In this document: in pieces, positions 43,211 through 47,304 of the stretch | Layout: each line of letters starts with the position of its first letter | Position numbering within the stretch: position 1 is the first letter of the stretch | Origin: Planctomyces sp. SH-PL62 | Lineage (GTDB): Bacteria > Planctomycetota > Planctomycetia > Planctomycetales > Planctomycetaceae | DNA: 47,304 bases | Direction: 5' to 3' | Assembly (NCBI GenBank): GCA_945893045.1 | Contig: CAMDEA010000051.1 | Location: 1-47,304, forward strand | The notes under the pieces: model-generated | Told to the model about the DNA's origin: nothing | What the model saw: the letters and a program-made list of their open reading frames with translations, nothing else | Databases searched by the model: none | Program-made: the position numbers and the translations under genes

Positions 43211-43267
43211 ATGTGGCCGAGTTGCTCCGCAACTCGCCGGCTGAGTTGCGGAGCAACTCAGCCACAT
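43211..43267. repeat. 25-bp inverted repeat between convergent genes (possible bidirectional terminator)
   Basis: Arms 43211-43235 and 43243-43267 match at 24 of 25 positions around a 7-bp loop; core GAGTTGCTCCGCAACTC, which is itself symmetric. It lies between the convergent dehydratase (stop 43179) and hydrolase (stop 43270) genes and could terminate both. No clear U-tract follows on either strand. Confidence 0.88.
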
Positions 43268-43269
43268 CG

Positions 43270-45681
43270 CTACCGTTTCTCCGGCCAACTCAAGTGCCGG
43301 TGCAGGAATTGAAATGTCCCTCGCCCGTGAATCGTGTGCGGGCCGTCGAAGAACTCCAGTTCGGTGCGGTCGCCGATTCGCAGTTGGTCGTAGTGACGTC
43401 GGACTTTGCCAAACTCGCCGGCAACCAATTCCGTCGGTTGGCCACCGTCGCGATGCCCCGCTTCCACCATGAACGGCCGCGGGGCCATCAGCATCGCCAG
43501 TTCGGCGTAGCCGGCCACATGCGCCAGGTTCCACTCCGGGATTTCGTACTCGCTCGTGAAGAGATAGCTGAAGCGGTCCTCGTTGGAGGCAATCGTCCGC
43601 GACCAATCGGTGAAATCTCCGGAGCAGATCGACAGGCAATACCGATCGACCAGCGGCGGCACGCGCATCGCCGTCTTGCCCCCATAGGACAATCCGTAAA
43701 ACGCCATCCGCGTGGAGTCCACCTGCGGCAGCGTCGCCAGCCAGTCCAGCGTCTGTTCGTGCTGCGCGATGATGTAGCTGAACAGCGAGCGTTGCAGCGG
43801 ATTCGACAGGCGCTGCAACACTCGAAAGCGGTCGCCGCCGCGATACGGATTCTGCGGCGAGTAGACAATAAAGCCACGCTTCACGAGTTCCTCGCCAAAC
43901 GCCTTGTAATAGGCGAAGGGCTTGGGGTCGCGCGAGATCGTGTCCATCGCCGTTCCCTCGAGTCCGTGCTGGCACACGACCAACGGACGCTTTTCACCGG
44001 CCGATAAGTTTTTCGGCAGCAGCAGAATCCCGGAGGCGATCACGTCATCCACGACCTCCAGCACGACTTCGTAGCCGACGTAGGCGTCGGTCTCAAGAAC
44101 CCGTCGTGTCCGAGCATTGGGGGGACGTGCTTTCGTCGGCAGACGTCCAATCAACTCTTCATGTACCCAGTCGCGCAGCGGCTGACACGCGCGCTCCCAT
44201 TCGTCCGCCGACGCCTGATTTCGTATCCATTTCGCATCACGCACCTGAGAACTCTGGCGGAGCACGCTCTGCACATGCACCTGCAACTCGTCGAACTGTC
44301 GTTTCTCACGAGCGGTCGCAGCGTGCAAAACCTGCTTGGGCTTCCCAATCCGCGAAGCATCCAGTTGCCACGCCGCCGGTTTCGCGCCGAGTTCTCCGTC
44401 GATTCCCAGACCAGCGGCGAAGGCTCGCAGAGCCGCCTCCGTTCCGGCGAGACCGTCCGCGTCCGGACCACTGACGGCCAGAACGAGTTCCTGCGTCTGA
44501 TCCAATGATTGATAGATCGCCGCAGCCCGCTCGAATTCCGCGCGCACCGACGCGAGCCGATTGTTGACGATCCGACCGGGTGCCGCGCTGGCCCGGCGTC
44601 CCTCGCGGACGGCGGGCGGCCCAGCGATTTCCACCGCGCGGCAAGCTTCGATCACCAGCCGCCGCGGCGCGATCAGCCCAGCCAACTCCGCATCCCCAAA
44701 CTCCGTCAACAGTCCCCACACGTTGCGGTAGATCGGTTCCTGCCAGACCTCTTCCCGCGCTTGAAAATATCCGCAGACCAGACTGGCCTGGAGGCGCGAA
44801 TCCATCGCCGCCGAGTAGAGCGCCAGCAGTGCTCCTTCGCCCACACCAGCGACGCCGATCGGAAACGATTTCTGCGATGATTCACGACTTTGCCGCTGCG
44901 CATGTTGCTCTATCAAATCGACGGCGGCGTGTACCTTCTGCACTTCGTAGCCGATGACGTGCCGACCCACTTCAAAGGCTTGCCGATAGAGAAACTCGCG
45001 ATGCGGCTGATTCGTGTACGCGACGTGCGGGCTTCCGGAAAACTCGTCGTGGCGACTGATCAGAGTCGGGATGACGACCAGACAACCCGCCTCCGCCAAT
45101 CGCCGCGCGAACTGCACCGATTCAGGCAAGCCGTCGCTGACACCGCAGAACATCTCCGGCGTCCAGTCCGCATCCGGCAGCGCGACAACTCCCGCACGCA
45201 GGGTCTCAGGCACCAACATCAGACCCTCCGCAGTCACCCCCTCCAGGACCGGCCAGCGGACGGAATGGACGGTCACTTGGCGATTTCGCGCGACGACCGA
45301 TGAGCGATCGAGTGACGTCACAAGCTCGAAGCGATGTGGATTCGACGGGTCGTCCGTCAACCGCGGATCGACCGCTCCGATCACCGCTCGGAATCGTTCG
45401 CGATTGCCGGCAACGCTTGCGGCGTAAGCCTGTGGACTGGAGACATCACGATTCCAACGAGTCCCACGCTTCACCCGCGAAGCGGCCAACTCGCGCAGGC
45501 AGAATCGGTGAAGGCCCCCCACCATGACCTCATCGAGCGGTTGCTGGATTGTCAGCGACGCCGTCCCCGGTAGCGGTTGATCGGCGGCGTACAGCGCGGT
45601 CAACGAGCACAACATCATCAACGTCAGAAAACGGATGCTGCGTTTCGTGCCTGTGTGTCCTGCTGGATCGCGTCGTGCCAT
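43270..45681 (-). CDS. Secreted double alpha/beta-hydrolase (acetyl-xylan-esterase/dienelactone-hydrolase-like)
   Basis: This 803-aa protein has an N-terminal signal peptide (KRSIRFLTLMMLCSLTALYAADQ) and two alpha/beta-hydrolase halves. The first (about 80-400) has GVAGVGEGAL in place of the GxSxG nucleophile elbow, so it looks inactive. The second (about 500-800) has the oxyanion strand VVCQHGLEG, the elbow FYGLSYGGK (nucleophile Ser about 665), and a C-terminal FFDGPHTIHGRGTFQF carrying the likely catalytic His. ATG at 45679-45681 is preceded by AAGGA with a five-base spacer; upstream in-frame sequence is not signal-like. Probably a periplasmic or surface esterase removing acyl groups from polysaccharide; substrate unknown. 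It is convergent with the dehydratase gene. Confidence 0.86.
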   Translation of the reverse strand: MARRDPAGHTGTKRSIRFLTLMMLCSLTALYAADQPLPGTASLTIQQPLDEVMVGGLHRFCLRELAASRVKRGTRWNRDVSSPQAYAASVAGNRERFRAVIGAVDPRLTDDPSNPHRFELVTSLDRSSVVARNRQVTVHSVRWPVLEGVTAEGLMLVPETLRAGVVALPDADWTPEMFCGVSDGLPESVQFARRLAEAGCLVVIPTLISRHDEFSGSPHVAYTNQPHREFLYRQAFEVGRHVIGYEVQKVHAAVDLIEQHAQRQSRESSQKSFPIGVAGVGEGALLALYSAAMDSRLQASLVCGYFQAREEVWQEPIYRNVWGLLTEFGDAELAGLIAPRRLVIEACRAVEIAGPPAVREGRRASAAPGRIVNNRLASVRAEFERAAAIYQSLDQTQELVLAVSGPDADGLAGTEAALRAFAAGLGIDGELGAKPAAWQLDASRIGKPKQVLHAATAREKRQFDELQVHVQSVLRQSSQVRDAKWIRNQASADEWERACQPLRDWVHEELIGRLPTKARPPNARTRRVLETDAYVGYEVVLEVVDDVIASGILLLPKNLSAGEKRPLVVCQHGLEGTAMDTISRDPKPFAYYKAFGEELVKRGFIVYSPQNPYRGGDRFRVLQRLSNPLQRSLFSYIIAQHEQTLDWLATLPQVDSTRMAFYGLSYGGKTAMRVPPLVDRYCLSICSGDFTDWSRTIASNEDRFSYLFTSEYEIPEWNLAHVAGYAELAMLMAPRPFMVEAGHRDGGQPTELVAGEFGKVRRHYDQLRIGDRTELEFFDGPHTIHGRGTFQFLHRHLSWPEKR

Positions 45682-46138
45682 CGGGTTCCTTCCATCGTTG
45701 TCATTGGCGGGGTCAGATGACATTGGGGAACCACGCCATCGACACCGTTTCGCGCCGGCTGACCAGCCTTTTGTCATGGTGCGTCAGCATCCCACTGCAA
45801 CCGATGATCCCATCTGCGAAGTTGAAGTGCCACCACCGTCGTGACTCGTTCGCTCGCCGCGAAAGGCTCGACCCCATCAATGGGGTCACTACGAGCGAAG
45901 GTGAGCAGTCGGACTAACACCTTTTCCAGCGCCATCAAGCAGTGGCAACGGCTGAGTGGCCATCACCGCGATCTACACGCTCGACAGCGAAGTCGATTTC
46001 CTCAGCCACCGCATTCGTCCCTTCGCTTCGCTGGGGTCGGCGCTGGAGTAGGCGGCTTTGCTCGGAGACCAGCACGACGCGCCAGCCCACGGTCCGATCT
46101 CGCCTGACCGTGGACTAGCGCCCAACGGCCGATGGCCG
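45682..46138. other. Intergenic region with a gene relic and short palindromes
   Basis: These 457 bp between two minus-strand genes contain a perfect palindrome GACCCCATCAATGGGGTC (45870-45887), the relic of the giant protein's C-terminus (45956-46051), a hairpin CCACGGTC/GACCGTGG (46087-46094 with 46106-46113) and a hairpin AACGGCC-GAT-GGCCGTT (46124-46140) whose right arm overlaps the stop of the next minus-strand gene. Nothing else is recognised as coding. Confidence 0.7.
45956..46051 (+). pseudogene. Relic duplicate of the RTX giant protein's C-terminal 31 codons
   Basis: In frame, this segment reads [31 protein letters not shown] stop (spaces inserted). The giant protein ends [30 protein letters not shown] stop, identical at about 25 of 30 positions. 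DNA identity continues a little past the stop (GTAGGnGGCTTnGCTC at both places). Upstream, a TGA at 45953-45955 closes the frame and no RTX repeats are seen. It is therefore a remnant of a lost paralogue or of a duplicated 3' end, in the same orientation, about 4.2 kb from the intact gene. Translation seems unlikely. Confidence 0.85.
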
Positions 46139-46336
46139 TTACGTTGCCTCACGGGCTGCTCGGCGTTTGACGGATAGGATGAAGTTGGCGATCTGTTCGG
46201 CCTTTTGTTCGTCACTGCCGTACTTCTTTCGGGACAGACAGCGCAGTTCGTGGAAGTCAGGATCGGTGAATCCGCAGTCGCGAAAGTATTCCGCGAAGGC
46301 GGCTTTTGTTTGGGACGCTGTCGTTTTGTGGTTCAT
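46139..46336 (-). CDS. Small hypothetical protein (65 aa)
   Basis: This is a short basic/charged soluble protein: NHKTTASQTKAAFAEYF near the start, then FTDPDFHELRCLSRKKYG and a helical C-terminal half (DEQKAEQIANFILSVKRRAAREAT). I do not recognise a family. It is accepted as a gene because its ATG (46334-46336) is preceded by a strong SD (GGAGGA, six-base spacer) and codon use fits its neighbours. It lies only 38 bp downstream (on the minus strand) of the hairpin at 46375-46449, so transcription may depend on read-through of that structure or on a promoter inside it. Its stop overlaps a short hairpin. Confidence 0.72.
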   Translation of the reverse strand: MNHKTTASQTKAAFAEYFRDCGFTDPDFHELRCLSRKKYGSDEQKAEQIANFILSVKRRAAREAT

Positions 46337-46374
46337 CAGTTTCCTCCACAAATTGCTGTGTCGAGTTCTTCAAA

Positions 46375-46449
46375 AACAGCCTGCGCACGCTCACCCATCA
46401 CGATGAGACTCCGCCAAGAGTCGTGATGCAGTCAGCGGCGCAGGCTGTT
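46375..46449 (-). terminator. Nested hairpin with T-run, probable terminator/attenuator
   Basis: Outer arms 46375-46386 and 46438-46449 (AACAGCCTGCGC with GCGCAGGCTGTT) are perfectly complementary over 12 bp. Inner arms 46396-46403 and 46421-46428 (CATCACGA with TCGTGATG) pair again, and GACTC/GAGTC (46407-46411, 46418-46422) offers an alternative inner stem. On the minus strand the outer stem is followed directly by TTTTT. It is thus a good rho-independent terminator for the secreted small gene at 46606-46953, or an attenuator before the gene at 46139-46336. Confidence 0.75.
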
Positions 46450-46605
46450 GATTGGGAAACAAGCGACTGGCCTCACTGAGCCATGCGTCGGCACTCGATA
46501 CGAACCGAGTGCCTCGGCGGGACCAGCGAATCAGACGATATGCGTGGGCTTGCGAATTCCAGGACGAGCGACGGCTGCGGCGTGCGGAAGGTTGAACCGC
46601 TGGGT

Positions 46606-46953
46606 CTACCAGATTCCAAACCGTGATCGCTGGATGAGGCCACTGCGATACGGGTCCACGCTGCCATCGTTGTTGAATTGGTAGTTGATGCTCGGCGAAC
46701 CGTATTGCGTGCGGCCGGACGAGTACGATGGGTAACGGTGAGTTCCAACGCTTCCGGTGTATGGGTTGACGTTCGGGTAAGTGCTGTAGTTGTTCCAGAA
46801 GTTCCCGTCGGCGTTCGAGCGGTAATACGGATTGACGTAGCTTCCGCTCGACCGCAAGTGTCCCCGGACGTAATTGTCCGCTTGGGATTCTTTCACCGAT
46901 CCGAGTGCTGCCATCGTGACTGCGAACGCGACGACGAGAAGTTTCTTCAACAT
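46606..46953 (-). CDS. Small secreted protein of the YxRP-HYRS/NVNPYTG family
   Basis: This 115-aa protein has a clear signal peptide (KKLLVVAFAVTMAALGSVKESQA). The mature part is Tyr/Asn/Ser-rich: VRGHLRSSGSYVNPYYRS NADGNFWNNYSTY PNVNPYTGSVGTH. This motif string is a small conserved family seen in many bacteria, often with GYYRxDGTYVxPHxRS; the function is unknown to me, probably periplasmic or cell-wall. ATG at 46951-46953 has AGGA eight bases upstream; the longer in-frame extension to 47199 has no signal-like character. It is divergent from the ECF sigma factor gene that starts about 180 bp away. Confidence 0.85.
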   Translation of the reverse strand: MLKKLLVVAFAVTMAALGSVKESQADNYVRGHLRSSGSYVNPYYRSNADGNFWNNYSTYPNVNPYTGSVGTHRYPSYSSGRTQYGSPSINYQFNNDGSVDPYRSGLIQRSRFGIW

Positions 46954-47131
46954 GACGGGGTTCCTTGTGTTTGGGATTTGCTGGACTGGTTTGAGTTTTG
47001 TTTGACGTTCTGATTTGCTGCCGGCAACAGGAACAGCGGGAACCGACGGGAAAGCGAACGCGGATTTTTGAGATTTTCCAAATCCGCCTCTGGCGGACTG
47101 GTTTTCGTCGGGTTCTGGTGGGGGGCTGGCC

Positions 47132-47304
47132 GTGGACGATGTGACTTCCACCCGTGTTTTGTTGGAGCAGCATCGGGCGGGCGATGCCGCGGCTCTCAAC
47201 GAGCTTTATGGCCGCTACACGACGCGAGTTTTGGCGGTCGTGCGGGCGCGGCTGGGGGCCGAATTGCGGCAGCGAGTCCAATCGTTGGACATCGTGCAAG
47301 AGGC
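47132..47304 (+). CDS. ECF-type RNA polymerase sigma factor (5' part only)
   Basis: The visible 57 codons read through VLLEQHRAGDAAALNELYGRY, then VLAVVRARLGAEL and RVQSLDIVQEA, which is the sigma-70 region 2 start of planctomycete-type ECF sigma factors (the DIVQEA-like stretch corresponds to the D-hxQ-[ED]-hF motif of region 2). GTG at 47132 is annotated, with a G-rich stretch upstream; a GTG at 47141 is also in frame, so the exact start is uncertain. The gene continues beyond the right edge. Being divergent from the secreted small protein gene, it could regulate it, but nothing in the sequence shows this. Confidence 0.85.
   Translation, partial: MDDVTSTRVLLEQHRAGDAAALNELYGRYTTRVLAVVRARLGAELRQRVQSLDIVQE

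Noticed and set aside
1655..43267. Inverted repeats as insertion-sequence ends
   Set aside because: No transposase or other coding sequence lies between the arms, and no target-site duplications could be confirmed by eye.
46087..46140. Two short hairpins as a rho-independent terminator of the small gene
   Set aside because: Neither is followed by a T-run on the minus strand; kept only as a note in the intergenic entry.

Overview
The window looks like a planctomycete chromosome. The evidence is a GC-rich sequence, an exosortase/EpsI-type exopolysaccharide locus, two large exported proteins whose N-termini carry an LEPR-XLL-like motif (typical of Planctomycetes), a planctomycete-style double alpha/beta hydrolase, and a dense population of long inverted repeats. 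No rRNA, tRNA, CRISPR array or transposase was seen.

Layout. (1) 1-3018, minus strand: housekeeping genes, namely 3'-truncated ftsH, maf and a HAD-like hydrolase. (2) 3096-17260, minus strand: a glycan block that, in transcription order, encodes a polysaccharide-deacetylase/GT2 fusion, a DegT-type aminotransferase, a Gfo/Idh/MocA oxidoreductase, a left-handed beta-helix acetyltransferase, an FAD oxidoreductase, a second deacetylase, a UbiA/DPPR-synthase-like prenyltransferase, a methyltransferase, two GT39-like membrane glycosyltransferases and WecB. (3) 17261-17840: a divergent intergenic region. (4) 17841-31196, plus strand: an exosortase-like protein, a Wzz/BY-kinase, EpsI, an exosortase-type deacetylase, a GT4, an O-antigen ligase/polymerase, a flippase, another GT39, a methyltransferase and a second GT4. 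Several of these genes overlap by exactly 4 bp, so translational coupling is likely. (5) 31174-41857: two exported proteins, one carbohydrate-active-looking and one giant (2636 aa) RTX-type calcium-binding-repeat protein. (6) 42076-47304: an enolase-superfamily dehydratase, a secreted double alpha/beta hydrolase, a relic of the giant protein's C-terminus, two small genes and the start of an ECF sigma factor.

Together the glycan genes make nucleotide sugars (WecB plus an oxidoreductase/aminotransferase/acetyltransferase trio), assemble repeat units on a lipid carrier, deacetylate and methylate them, flip them (Wzx-like), polymerise them (O-antigen ligase-like) and control chain length and export (Wzz/BY-kinase). 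The exported RTX and LEPR-XLL proteins would act at the cell surface.

The most unusual features are: (a) an exosortase homologue whose expected catalytic Cys is Phe (codon 18417-18419); (b) at least 15 long inverted-repeat elements, of different sequence families, that sit in almost every junction and also inside reading frames, in frame, within three enzymes, and that form the N- or C-terminal tails of several others; (c) a deacetylase/GT2 fusion whose deacetylase half has lost catalytic residues; (d) an internally duplicated giant RTX protein with a decayed copy of its last 31 codons 4 kb downstream.
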